From: Gnetum montanum
Taxonomy: Eukaryota; Streptophyta; Gnetopsida; Gnetales; Gnetaceae
DNA length: 64,000 nucleotides
NCBI GenBank assembly: GCA_015680685.1
Contig: MNCI01030296.1
Coordinates: 620,439-684,438 of the forward strand
Reading direction: 5' to 3'
A model generated the notes under the pieces. The model worked only from the letters and a program-made list of their open reading frames with translations. It made no database searches and had not been told where the DNA came from. Below are positions 1 to 11,354 of the stretch, one piece after another. The translations under genes and the position numbers were made by a program. Each line of letters begins with the position of its first letter. Within the stretch, counting starts at the first letter, position 1.

Positions 1-3000
1 CCACGTTGATGTTCTCTAGAGGAAAATTTTTCAAGGCGAACCTCCAAGTGTTGAAGGATCTTGGCCTCAAAAAGTTGTGTCCTATCCTCCTAGCAAAAGT
101 CAATCCCTGTAAGGGTCTTGCCTTTGTCCACAGAAGTCCATGCAAGTAGCTTCATTGAAAAGGTAGCAGAAGAAGCCTCTCCCAAAGGGGTGATAATCTC
201 CCTCTCAGGAGAGCCACTCACCACTGTATGCTACATGAACAACTCATATGCCTACCTTCCATCGATTGCCTCAAGAAACATCTCGAGGCTGCAGCATTCA
301 TTAGACTCCTTTTTATACCATCGCAGGTATGCATCCTATTCATGTTTATATTGGTGCTTGTGGTTCTTCTAAGTTTGCCTCCACTAGGACACCTTTGTGC
401 TATAATTTTTCCAATCTTGATTCTTCTAGGCAAGCAAGTCCATATGTAGTTGTTGCTTAATCAGCTCCCATGTGGCCTCTTTTTTTCCTTTGAGTGCTAT
501 CTAGTATTGATCATATTTTATCTTAGATATGCTCCAAGTATTGTCTCCCTATGCTTTGGCTGCCAAGAAATCGTATTTTGATTAAAGATCATTGATCTTC
601 ATAGCTTGGTTGCCCACCCTCTCCTGTAGGTTGTGCATGCATTTCCACAAGTGCTCATTCGAGCACCTGCAGACCCACAACACTTTCACACAGGAAAGCA
701 AAAACTTACTTGATGTCTTGTACATGAGATGAGACACTTGATCGACTTTAGGAGGGAGTGCATAGAGAGCATTTACCTTGGCCATCTTGCTCTAATCCCA
801 TGAAAGCTTAGGAAATGTAAGCATGCAACAAGTAATGAATCTTAGCCAATAACTAAGCATGTAAGCATTAGAGCAACATAGCAAAAAAATATTGCATATA
901 CCGAGCTCGAGATATGCATGCTACAAGCAGTCCATCATGTTCTCAACAATGCCCTCCTTGAAGGTGAATTTATTAAGCATGTTTATCCATGGCTCCATGT
1001 GCTAGGTAGACATGGGACCACTAGCAAGGACATCTGATGTTGTAACACAATGATGTAGTTAGCATATAACTGAATAGGTAAAGATGCTATAGCAAACAAG
1101 CAATAATAGATGGCAATCCATGATAGTTACCTAGCAAGCCCTTAGATGTGAGTGTAGGGGGGTCACCTAGTTGCACACCATCAAACAAGCTATTAAAATC
1201 ACCCCCATCAAGGTGGAGTAACCCCTCCTCCTACAATTGTTGGAGGGTCTCTACTATCTCAGGTTACTCATCCCCATGAGCCTCTCCCTCCTTAGCTTGA
1301 GGAGCTCCTTCTTCTACTACTGCTTTAGTCACTACTTTGGTAGCCCTCTCTATCTCTATAGTTAATACATGTCCATACATAGAATGTTAGAACACATAAG
1401 AAAAAAAACATAAAAATAAAAGCATACATTAATACAATATATGTATCTAACAAGTTACAAATACTAACCTACAACCTCTGTACATAAGCCTTGAAGCCTA
1501 ATCTGGATCTTCTTACTATTTGGCCTTCTAGCCTTAGGGGAAACCTTCATCGTAGGACATGACCTCTTAATTTTGGCCTTAGATAGTTCCACTATCTCTA
1601 CAATATAGTGATTTGCCTTATGCATGCCCTTGGTGCCAACTAGGGGTCCCTTGCTTGCACTATCACATGAGTGATGTGACTACCCCATGAGACCCCTAAT
1701 CATCATAGATAATGACTCATTGATCCCTTCTGGGGGGTCCTACGCATGAGTGATCATGAACATGTGCTTAATCCATGGCTTAATGAGCTACTCATGATCT
1801 TGCACAACCCATCATCTACCATCATGCACAACCAAGAGCTCCATGAACTTTCACCGGTATCCTGCAAAGAACACAAAGTGGACATGGTACCTCACCTAGA
1901 GGTTAAAATACAGCCTGGAGATCTTTGCGTGTAAGGTAGTAGCTATATAGGTAGCCTAGTTGAACCTTGTCCCCTCTTGTAGCACCTTCTTCATCACCCG
2001 TGCCTACTCCACCCTAAGGATCTTTCCTTGGGAGAGCAACTTTGAAAAGGCACTAGCACAAAAAAGAGGGTAGAGCTTCCACACCTTAGGCACAAGAACA
2101 ACCTTAATTGGTATGCCCTTATGAGATTGGGTGGCCCTAACTAGTCCTCGATCTCCCCTTTATGATTCATCTCCTTGCTGGCCTTATTGATTATCATTGG
2201 GCCATTAGTGGGAGGCCAAAGAGGTCAGCAAAGAAGGCCTCATTGTGGTCAAGCACTACCGTCACACTACACACTCGGGTGACAAACTTTCGAACATTGC
2301 TACTAAAGGAGTTGATGATAGTGACCATTTTGACCATTGGGATACTTGAGCTAAGGGCCATAAATAGGTCCATCAACCCTATATGCATGAGCCTAGCAGT
2401 CAATGCATTTGAGGCCTTATGGCGTAGCCAGTGTTGCATGCCCTCCACATCTTCATACTTCATGATGAAGGTGGCCTTTGTATGGCCTATGGTGATTACT
2501 GTCACCTCATCTAAGGTAGCCACCACTATGACAAAGGAAAAACAACATTAGTATCATGCAAAGGAAAACTAATAGGAATACATGAGGAACTACATGAACC
2601 AAATTTTAGATGCATATGTGGCAAAAATGGGGTGCAAGATAGGGGTGATGCTGCAAGCATCTCCTTGGTGTTAAGCTCACTGGTGTTCCACTCCTCATCT
2701 AATCAACCATGGATCCTACACTGCTCATATGCCCTCGAGTATCAGGTAGGATAGGTCTCCAGGTTGAATCCCACCTGCTCAATCATAGCTGCCTGAGCAT
2801 TTGGGCTAGAAGAGAACACCTCCAAGGCAGTGTAAGTCAAGGCTAGAGCTTCCACCTCATCATGTAGGCCCTCCTTGTCAACTCAAACTTGGCATTAATC
2901 ATAAGTTGTTAGCAATGTGACATGAGCTAGTAGCAAAAAAACACTATGAAATCCACAAAAGCACTTACCCTTTAGCATAGTAGATAGTTCCAAGTGAGTT

Positions 3001-3470
3001 CTAGAATAGGGTGTGCACTTGCGGTGTAATGAAAAGGGTGTTGCTCTTATTGTAGCAACCAAACCCTATCATGTGGCATATCTTGGACAGGTGCTGAGCA
3101 CTCCTATGACCTCTACTCAAACCACCTACTCCATCATTGCTAGTAGTAGGCTCATCTGACATGAACCTCAAGATGACTCGGTTAGCGCCAAGTAGCAACA
3201 TCTCTATGATGGTGCTAGTAGCCTTCACTGCCAAGTAGCAACATCTCTATGATGGTGCTAGTAGCCTCCACCGCCAAGTAGCAACATCTTTGATTATATT
3301 AAACTGCTGCAATAGGTACTCTAGGAACTCATGAGCCCTTGGTCGGAACCACACTACCTATTGACCCACCCACATATCTAGCAAAGGCATGTTGGGTACA
3401 GGTTCACTCGTGTAGCATAGAATTCCCACAAGCTCCATGATGATTAAGACAGGCTTCAGCAACACCAAGC
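1..3470 (-). pseudogene. Antisense multi-exon gene, element A copy (unknown function)
   Basis: This is a broken copy of the gene that also lies antisense in elements B (22112-26555) and C (52756-56378). Read on the minus strand, the first recognisable exon (about 3470-2985) starts KPVLIIMELVGILCY and matches the same exon in B and C. An exon near 2900-2640 carries DKEGLHDEVEALAL. The longest exon starts right after an AG acceptor at about 2524 with VVATLDEVTVI and runs through a block with SAFSKLLSQGKIL. Further exons follow at about 1270-1130 (EEGLLHLDGG, ending GLLG before GTAACT) and 1060-900. The last visible part (about 590-1) matches the helical, charged C-terminal exon of B. Stops and frameshifts interrupt every exon, and the 3' end lies outside the window. 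Homology to B and C is clear by eye. No function is recognised. Confidence 0.75.
3187..3290. repeat. 43-bp tandem duplication inside the antisense gene
   Basis: A unit beginning gccaagtagcaacatctcta is repeated with a period of 43 bases (starts at 3187 and 3230, partial third at 3273). The period is not a multiple of three, so it shifts the frame of the first antisense exon in element A. Elements B and C lack it. Confidence 0.85.
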
Positions 3471-5631
3471 GATAAGCAAAGCATTAGTATACACATGTAG
3501 ATGCAAAATTTGGCATGAAATTATTAAAATAAGTTAGAAAAAACTAGCAAAAATAACATGATGCAACATGGATTAACAAAAATTCTTAATTTTTTGCAAT
3601 TCCCTCTAGGCCCCACAGGTATAGGATGTCAACTAACTCATTTTGATGCACCTGCTACTCACTGGGGTACAACATGTTTTTACAAGTTTAGCATCATTAC
3701 ATTTTGTAGGTTTAGCATCATTACATTTCACAAGTTTAGCATTATGCATACTTTACAAAAGTTTTTCAAAATTTTTGTAACTTTGGATTGCCTCAATGGA
3801 GAGCGTAGTCTAAAAATTTGCAAAATTTTTCTAACTCTGAACTACCGTAGTGGAGAGCATAGTCCAAAATTTTTAAGATTTTTTTCTAACTCTATACCTT
3901 AGTAGAGAGCATAGTCTCGAGAGTCTAGAATTTTGACTAACATTGGTGGAAACTACCATCTCAACCCTCGTGGCAGTGGAGAGCATAGTTTCCACACATT
4001 GCTGCACCATTGTGCTATTGCAGATAGTGCCCAACCTTGCCCTCTTTTTCATTGTCACTTCCCTTAAAAGAAAAAAAAATTGGGTTTGGGGGGGGTGGGG
4101 GTGTGGTGGAAGTGGGGAGGGTAGAAAGTGAAAAGATGGGAAGAAGCACATGCTAGGTTCTAAACACAACCACAGTCCCTACAACCATGCCATTGAGCAT
4201 CGACCATGGTTGTAGCCCCTATAGCCACATTACAAAATAGCCCATAAAAACTTAAAAATTTTCAAAAAATAAAAAAGAAAACATGTCGTAGCACTAAGCA
4301 CACTTGCTGCCTCAAGCAGATGCACCATGGGGTGCAATTTCCCTAGCAACCCTTGTGGTAGCGCCATGGAATGTAGTAACCCCACAATCCTAGCAACACA
4401 CGTAGCCTCTACCCATCACAAAATAGAAAAATTCAAGAAATTCAAAAAAAAAAGAAAAGATTTTCCAAAACCCCTACTTCACCCTTGCCTACACCATAAA
4501 ATGTTTTTTTCTTCCAAAAAACATAGAAATACAAAGCAAATCCCTATGCCATGTCCCCTACCTTGTGGCTAGCCATCCCTGGCCACTACCAAAACCCCCT
4601 TAGGGCTACACCGCCAAACCCCAACCTGCACATCTGCAAAACCCCTCTTGCTACTGAAACACCTAAAATCCTTCAGCCTTGTAACCCCATGTGTAGCCCT
4701 TGGGACTGTGCTACATTGCACAATGGTAGCCAATCCTCAACCATCATGCTAAGATAAGTAACTTACGGCCTCCCCACCACCCATGCCTAGGAAAGCACCT
4801 AGATTCCCACAAAAAGTGACAACGAAAACCATCCCCACAACCATAGTTATGATAGTCAAAATGGCACATGGAGATGGTGGCAACTACCATGGTAGGATAC
4901 CAAACTATGTTCCCAAATCCCCAGATTGGCCAAAAATGAAATGAAAGATGTGCAAAGGGGAGAGCATAGTTGGGGTACCTAGCTGATGTTGATGGCCTCC
5001 CTTGCTCCACATGCACTTGTGGTAGGTAGCCTAGTGCTTGTTCCCCCTCATCCATGTTCACCAGTCTTGGGTGGAGGCATCCACTCTGGTGCATCATTGT
5101 TCCAACTACGCTCTTCACTAGCAATGTAAAACAAAAATGACAAGACTACGCTTTGGACATCATGTTTGAAAACAAGTAAATGATAACTTACCCATGGTGA
5201 AAATGCACCTATATATCCTCTTCGAATCATGTAATAACCCACTAACCCAGGACTACACTTCACACTTAGGCAAAATTTTTAGCTTTTGGGTGAGAGCGTA
5301 GTCACCCATACTTTGCCAGAATTTTTGACTTTTCGTTACCTAGTAAATGCTTAAGCCAATTTCACTTTCTAAGAATGACCAACCTTCCCTAGAATGGCAT
5401 GACTGATGCATCTATGGTTCACTAAGACCTAAAACTTGCATTTGCAATCTGCCAGGACATAAAACTGGCATGCATAGCTTGCCAAGGCCTAAAATCAACA
5501 CAAACATGCTTACCTTCTTTAATAGCTCACATGCATACTTAGGAAAATTTTATTGCATTACTTTCTCTTTATTTATGCATAGTAACTTTGTTAAAATAGG
5601 TGCTACTTAAACTTTTTCTGGTCCATTTTGT

Positions 5632-5633
5632 AG
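5632..5633 (+). promoter_or_regulatory. Orphan 3' splice-site remnant of the pro-RT intron
   Basis: The T-rich run ending gtccattttgtag aligns with the run ending ttatcttgcag at 56825 in element C, where the RT exon begins. Preceding bases also match (aataggtgctactta here, aataggtaccgctta in C). In element A no RT exon follows. Its duplicate has the same position at 9687-9688. Confidence 0.55.
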
Positions 5634-5659
5634 AAAGTCATACTATGCTTGGCATGCAA

Positions 5660-6050
5660 TGTTGCATATCAATTCAACACGGTAAGCATTCGTTTGCTAC
5701 GACACTAAACTAGCAGAGCATCCATTCACTATGATGTTAAATTGGTATAGCATGTTTGCTATGACATTAAACTAGCACATACACACTACTTGTTTGATAT
5801 GATGTTAAACTAGCACAGCTTGTCCTTGGGTCATGACGTTAAATTGGTACAACAACTCATTCGTTGTGATGTTAAACTAGCATAGCTCATCCTTGGGTCA
5901 CAATGTTAAACTAACACAATAGGTCATATTCTATGATGTTAAACTAGCACAACATTCATCTACCATGATGTTAAACTAGCACACAATAGTCCACTAAGAT
6001 TATAAACTAGCACACCATGGTTTACTAAGACCTTAAATTGGGTTTGCAAT
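5660..6050 (+). repeat. Tandem array with core gatgttaaactagcac, element A
   Basis: About ten imperfect units of 35-45 bases, each with a core like ctatgatgttaaactagcac. The same array is found at 9735-10075, in element B at about 17590-18010 (opposite strand) and, reduced to one or two units, in element C at about 59340-59420. Confidence 0.85.
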
Positions 6051-6177
6051 TAGCCATGCATGGTTCTATAAGCAAGCGAGCAAGAATAATTTTAACTCCC
6101 CCCTTCCCACCCCCCACTTTTTTACACCACATGAGTGGGGATCCTGTAATCTTAGAACAGAGCACCTACAACTAGCA

Positions 6178-6575
6178 TAACCTTGGAAGAACTTGTAGCA
6201 TCATGGGCCCTAGGCATTTTGCTAGTTTTTCAAGCTCTTGACATTAGTTCAGCCTTGGGAGCACTTGTAGCATCATGGCCCCCTACCATTTTCTAGTTTT
6301 TTGAGCTCTTGCCATTGGTTTGGCCTTTGGAGCATTTGTAGCATCATGGCCCCCTACCATTTTGTTGATTTTTTAAGCTCTTGCCATTGGTTCAACCTTT
6401 GGAGCACTTGTGACATCATGGCCCCTTACCATTTTGCTAATTTTTTGAGCTCTTGCCATTAGTTTAGCCTTTGGAGCACTTGTAGCATCATCGCCCCCTA
6501 GCATTTCATTGGCTTTTTGAACACCTACAATTGGCGTAGCCTTTGGAGCACTTGTAGTATCTTCACCCTAGCACT
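6178..6575 (+). repeat. About 72-bp tandem array (gcacttgtagcatcatggcc units)
   Basis: Five to six units are spaced about 70-75 bases apart, each containing gcacttgtagcatcatgg followed by a pyrimidine run and ttgagctcttgccatt. The duplicated internal region carries only two to three units (about 10205-10380), so copy number has changed between the two. Confidence 0.8.
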
Positions 6576-7479
6576 AGCACTTTATCTGCATTTCATGTTT
6601 TGTGATTTTCTTGTCTTCGCGGAGTTGTGTTTGTAGGAAGAAGCCCTAAGGTAGTCATGCAAAGGCAAATCTCATCATAGCTACAAGTCACCACATAACT
6701 TTGATGTGCATGATTTGACTAGCTAAGCTTCTCAAGAGTGCACATCCCTATTATCCTACTATAGCCTACCTACTTCCATCCCTACACCCCGATACCCTTG
6801 CATTTCCTTGCATATTCAAGATTGCAAACCTCTTTGATGTATACATGCTATAACTACATGACACCCTCTATAAGCCAAACCATAGAATCCAAGGTGGACA
6901 TAACATAAGTTGTTTCATGGGGAGCCTCTATTGGTTGGTCAAAGCCCAGGTGAATGTAACACAAGTCATCCCAAAGAGGGAATAGCTATCCTATAAATGC
7001 AATGTAGTTTTGCAAGCATCAAAACAAAGCCCATCTAGTGGCACATAGTCCACTTGATTGAAAGCATCCCATAGTTAGCATTTAGCAATGTGTAGAACAC
7101 AAAGTAAGTTTGCTCTATAGCAAAAAAGCAAAGAAAAAAAAGGAGCAAAGGGGGAAAAGTAAGTCCCCAAGAAAATTAGTAGTGCTACAATTTTGTAACT
7201 AGTTAGGCCCTAAATCCACATTAACTCTCTCATGAGCACTCTAATGAGAGGTTAACATTTTTATAGGTAATCCACCTTGGTGCCATAGTCCACCATTAGC
7301 CATGCTAACTCCACATTCCACATCATGACACCATGTTTTCATTTCATCTCCCCCTTCATCCCTAGCACATTACCTACACTTATGGCTCTTAGCATCCCAC
7401 TACCCATAGCACTCTTAAGCACGGTGCAACGACATCTGATCAGGTATTGAAGAATGATGTTGATGCCAAGCCTGCTATA

Positions 7480-7545
7480 GTGTTTTGTCATTCTTTGTCG
7501 ATGTCTCTAAGGCCACTCCTCCAGATGTCAATAAAGAGGGGCCAA
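7480..7545 (+). promoter_or_regulatory. Polypurine tract and flanking inverted repeat before the LTR
   Basis: The sequence aataaagaggggccaa ends immediately before the LTR start TGAAATTGC, as expected for the plus-strand primer of reverse transcription. Upstream, ctttgtcgatgtct pairs imperfectly with agatgtcaataaag, forming a possible stem next to the primer. The same arrangement precedes the LTRs at 11355 and 60942 and, on the minus strand, at 16434. Confidence 0.7.
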
Positions 7546-9169
7546 TGAAATTGCACAAATTTTGGGCCATGGTGTCTCAATGAAAAATTTTTCTAAGTGT
7601 CAACACAAGGCCACTTTCTACAAATTTTTCTAAGTGCTACAACTATGCTCTCTACTGCCCTAGAGCATAGTTAGCTCAGTAGAAAGTGTAGTTAACATAA
7701 AGGCTAGTTTGCAAATTTTTCTAAGTGTTAAGCTAGCTACTGCAAAATTTTCTAAGTGCTGAGACTACACTCTCTGCTACTCCAAAGCATAGTCAAGAGT
7801 TGTCAGCATGAAGGCACCATTTTTGCAAATTTTTCCTAAGTGTTGAGACTACACTCTTCACTGCTCTAGAGCATAGTTAAGTGTAGTCAACTGAGAGCCA
7901 ATTTTTGCTAGTTTCTGCAAGTTTTCTCTAAGTGCTGAGACTATGCTTGACCCTAGTTGGTAGCCTAGTCAACCTCCCATGGAGAGCATAGTCAGCAAAT
8001 GGTCATATTTTGCAAAATTTTTCTAAGTGTTAGACTACACTCTCCCTCAGTCTAGAGTGTAGTTAGCTAGAATAGCCTCCAAAGTCCTCCATAACACAAC
8101 ACCAACATTCAGCTCAGCCCAACTCACCTCTAGCAAGTGTAGTTAGCAAAATGCATCTTTTCTGTATCCCTTCTATCCTAAAAATTATAACTATGCTTGA
8201 CCCCACATAAAATAGTGGAGAGCGTAGTTTTGGAGCATAGTCTCCAAATTTGCATTTTTTTAAGTACATTATGGTCTTCTCAGCACACAAACATGTAGTT
8301 AGCAGCATAATCACAATCTTGTAGAGTCTAGCAGAATAGAGTAGAGCACAACACTGCTAGCTTTAGTGGAGAGCGTAGTTGGATGACAATGTAGTTCTAA
8401 TTGTCCCATTGCCATGTGGTAACCTATCTGCATTTCATGCCAAACCTAGCCCTATAAATACCCTAGCCCTCTATGTTTTTGGGGCTGGAAAATTTGAGAA
8501 CTCAATATGTTAGCAAGTTTACAATTTGCAAAAAATCAAAGGAACACTAGTGAGTTGGAGAAAGGAAAAAGTTGCATACCATTGTACCTCACCACAAGAC
8601 ATTGTAGGATACCACAGTCCACTGTACACCATGGAGGCCAACTTAGTAGGCACAGGCACTAGAGAAAAACATTAGTCTTCATGTCCAGACATCCCCAAGA
8701 CTATGACTATGCTATCCACTATGCTTGTTGTACATCATGTACCTTCTCATCCCTTCTGGATTTTACTGTGTTCAACCCCATTTAGGGTGGTGTTCTATTT
8801 CTCTCTCTTTCTCCTTTCACATTTTCAACATTTTTACTTGCATTTTATGCTATTTTAACACATAACCACACCTAGGAAATGGTCTTAGCACATTGACACC
8901 TTCGTTTCTTGTTGAAACCTTTGACTATGTTCACCCCCATTGACACCACTGACACCACAAACTCTACTCAATGTTTAGCATCATTTTTCATTGGCATCAT
9001 AGCTAACTACGCTGCACCCCATTTGCATCCTATAAGTCCTTGTTCGATCAACAAGACCATCCAAGGCACCCCATCTCCACCTACAACAAGCCCTCACACA
9101 GATGTGAAGTCAAGATGTGCATCCATGAACCCCTCGATGTTCTAGCCATCAATGTTTTTGGTCACTACA
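7546..9169 (+). repeat. Long terminal repeat, element A, first copy
   Basis: A 1,624-base LTR starts TGAAAT after a polypurine tract and ends CACTACA at 9169. It matches 11355-13005 along its length. It holds several modules of T-rich sequence plus ctaagtgt followed by an inverted repeat such as actacactct/agagtgtagt, a TATAAATA box at 8453-8460, and a C-terminal part with ccaaggcaccccatctccacc that also occurs in element C's LTRs. No primer binding site follows its right edge. Confidence 0.85.
8453..8460 (+). promoter_or_regulatory. TATA box in LTR
   Basis: TATAAATA lies 908 bases into the LTR in the context cctataaatac. Similar boxes occur at the corresponding place in the other complete LTRs (12263, 62318, and 15852 on the minus strand), so it is the likely core promoter. 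Confidence 0.6.
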
Positions 9170-9171
9170 GT

Positions 9172-11354
9172 GAGTATAGGACATCAACCAATCCATTTGA
9201 CGTGCCTAGTACTCACTGGGTTATAGCACATTTTCATAAGCTTAGTATTACATTTCATAGGTTTAGCATCATGCATAGTTTTAAGAAATTTAGTAAAATT
9301 TTTCTAGCTTTGGAACCACCTCAACTGTGCTCTAAAATGTGGAGAGTGTAGTTGGGTGAGCGCATAGTTGAGTGAGAGTGTAGTCATCCATACTTAGCCA
9401 AAAATTTCAATTTTTCATCACCCTATGAATGACTGAGCCAATTTCACTCTTTGAACATGGCTAGCCCTCCTTGGAATGACATGACTGATGCATCCAAGAT
9501 CTGCTAAGACCTAAAACTAACATGCACATGACCTACTGAGGCCTAAAACCAACACAAGCATGCTTACCTTCCTTAATAGCTTGCATGCATACTTAGGAAA
9601 ATTTCATCACATTACTTTATCTTCATTTATGTATATTTGCCTCATTAAAACAAGTGCTACTTGATGTTTTTCTACTAAAATTTGCAAGAAGTTGTATTAC
9701 ACCTAACATGCAGCACCACACATCAATTCAACATGGTAGGCACTTGTTCACTATGATGTTAAACTAGTGTAGCTTATCTACTATGAAATTAAACTAGCAC
9801 AACATTCGTCTGCTATGATGTTAAACTAGCACAACAACTCATCTACCATGATGCTAAATTGGCATAACAACTCATCCACTATGATGCTAAACTGACATAG
9901 CATATCCACTATGATGCTAAACTAGCATAACACATGTCCACTATGATGCTAAACTAGCATAACATTCATTTGCTACGACACTAAAATGGCACACAGCAGT
10001 CCACTGGGACTCTAAACTAGCACACCATGGTCTGCTAGGACCTTAAACTAGTAGGGCTACATGGTCTATGAAGACCTTGAATTGGGTTCATGGTCAACCA
10101 TGCATAATTTTGCAAGCAAGTGAGCGAGTATAACTCTAACTCCTCCCCTTCCCCCTCACCCCCACTCTTTTATACACCATGTGGGTGGGGATACTATAGT
10201 CCTAGAATGAAGCACTTGCAACCAATGTGGCCTTTGAAGCACTTGCAACATCATCACCCATCGGCATTTTATTGGCTTTTCAAGCACTTGCAACTAGTTT
10301 GGCCATTAGAGCACTTGTAGCATCATCATGCCTTTCCATTTTACTAGCTTTTTTGAACACCTACAACTAGCGCATCCTTTGAATACCTACACCATTTTAA
10401 TTTTGTATTATCTTTTCTTATCTTCTCAAAGTTGTGTTTGTAGGATGAAGCCTTGGGTAGTTGTGCAAAGACACATCTCATCATAGCGGCAAGTCATCAC
10501 ATTACTCTAATGTGTATGATTAGACTAGCTAAGCCACTCAAGAGTGCACATCCCTACTACCCCATTATAGCCTACCTACATCCATCCCTATGTCTTGATA
10601 CCCTTTTCATTCCTTACATATAAAAGCTAGCAAACCCCTCTGATGCATACATGCTATGACTATATGGTACTCTCCTCAAGTCAAACTATAGAACCCAAGG
10701 TAGACATAACATAAGTTGTCCCATGGGGAGCCTTTGTTGGCTAGTCAAAGCCCAAGTGGATGTAACATAAGTCAGCCTAGGGAGGAAACACCTATCCTAT
10801 AGATGCGATGTAGTTTCACAAACAACAAAGCAAACTCCATCCAGTGGCATGCAATCCACTTGATAGAAAGCACCCTACAGTTAGCATTTAGCAATGTGTA
10901 GAATCCAAAGCAAGTTTTCCCTACAGACAAAAAACAAAAAAGAAAAAAAAAGAGAAAAGGGAGAAAAGCATGTCTCCAAGTAGCCTAGCAGCAATAGTAA
11001 AGTAATTTCATAATTGGTCTAGCCTTGAATCCACATTGACTTTCTCATGAGCACTTCGATGAGAACATTTTTAAAGGCAAGCCACCTTAGTGCCATGGTC
11101 ACCATTAGCTATGCTAACTCTGCATCCTACATCATGATACCTTGTTTACACCTCATCTCCCCTCTTATCCCCAACATATTACCTACACCTTTTACTTCTA
11201 ACATACCACTATCCATAGCACTCTTGAGCATGATGCAACAACATCCAATTAGCTATTGAAGAGTGATGTTGATGCCAAGCTTGCTGTGGTGTTTTGCCAT
11301 TCTTTGTCGATGTCTCTTGGGCCACTCCTCCAAATGTGAACAAAAAGAGACCAA
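9172..11354 (+). mobile_element. Shortened second internal region between two element A LTRs
   Basis: Starting two bases after the LTR end, the sequence ataggacatcaaccaatcc matches 3622 onward and follows the same order: acceptor remnant (9687-9688), AAACTAGCAC array (about 9735-10075), short 72-bp-type array (about 10205-10380), purine-rich tract (about 10925-10968), and a degraded polypurine tract ending at 11354. It lacks a PBS, gag, protease, the antisense gene and pol. The LTR-internal-LTR order without target-site duplications suggests unequal recombination, or a deletion derivative fused to its parent. Confidence 0.75.

Larger units (their letters stand above)
3620..7545 (+). mobile_element. 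3' internal region of element A (lacks RT, RNase H, integrase)
   Basis: This stretch lies between the start of the antisense gene and the first LTR. From about 3622 it aligns with 9172 onward, except for an extra segment at about 3930-5275 that the second copy lacks. That extra segment contains a G-run near 4087 and several short open frames (for example 4744-5124 and 5048-5263 on the minus strand) that I do not recognise. From 5540 to 5633 the sequence matches the T-rich stretch and splice acceptor that precede RT in element C. The expected RT-RH-IN exon is absent. The sequence runs directly into tandem arrays (5660-6575), a purine-rich tract (about 7118-7165) and the polypurine tract. Confidence 0.7.

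Noticed and set aside
118-449. Overlapping plus-strand open frames at the left edge
   Set aside because: They are shadows of the helical exon of the antisense gene, which reads in the minus direction and matches B and C.
2162-2551. 129-codon plus-strand open frame
   Set aside because: It overlaps the minus-strand exon (VVATLDEV...) that has homologues in B and C, so the plus frame is a shadow.
5660-6575. Regular repeats considered as a CRISPR array
   Set aside because: Units are imperfect and directly adjacent, with no unique spacers, no cas genes and a eukaryotic context.
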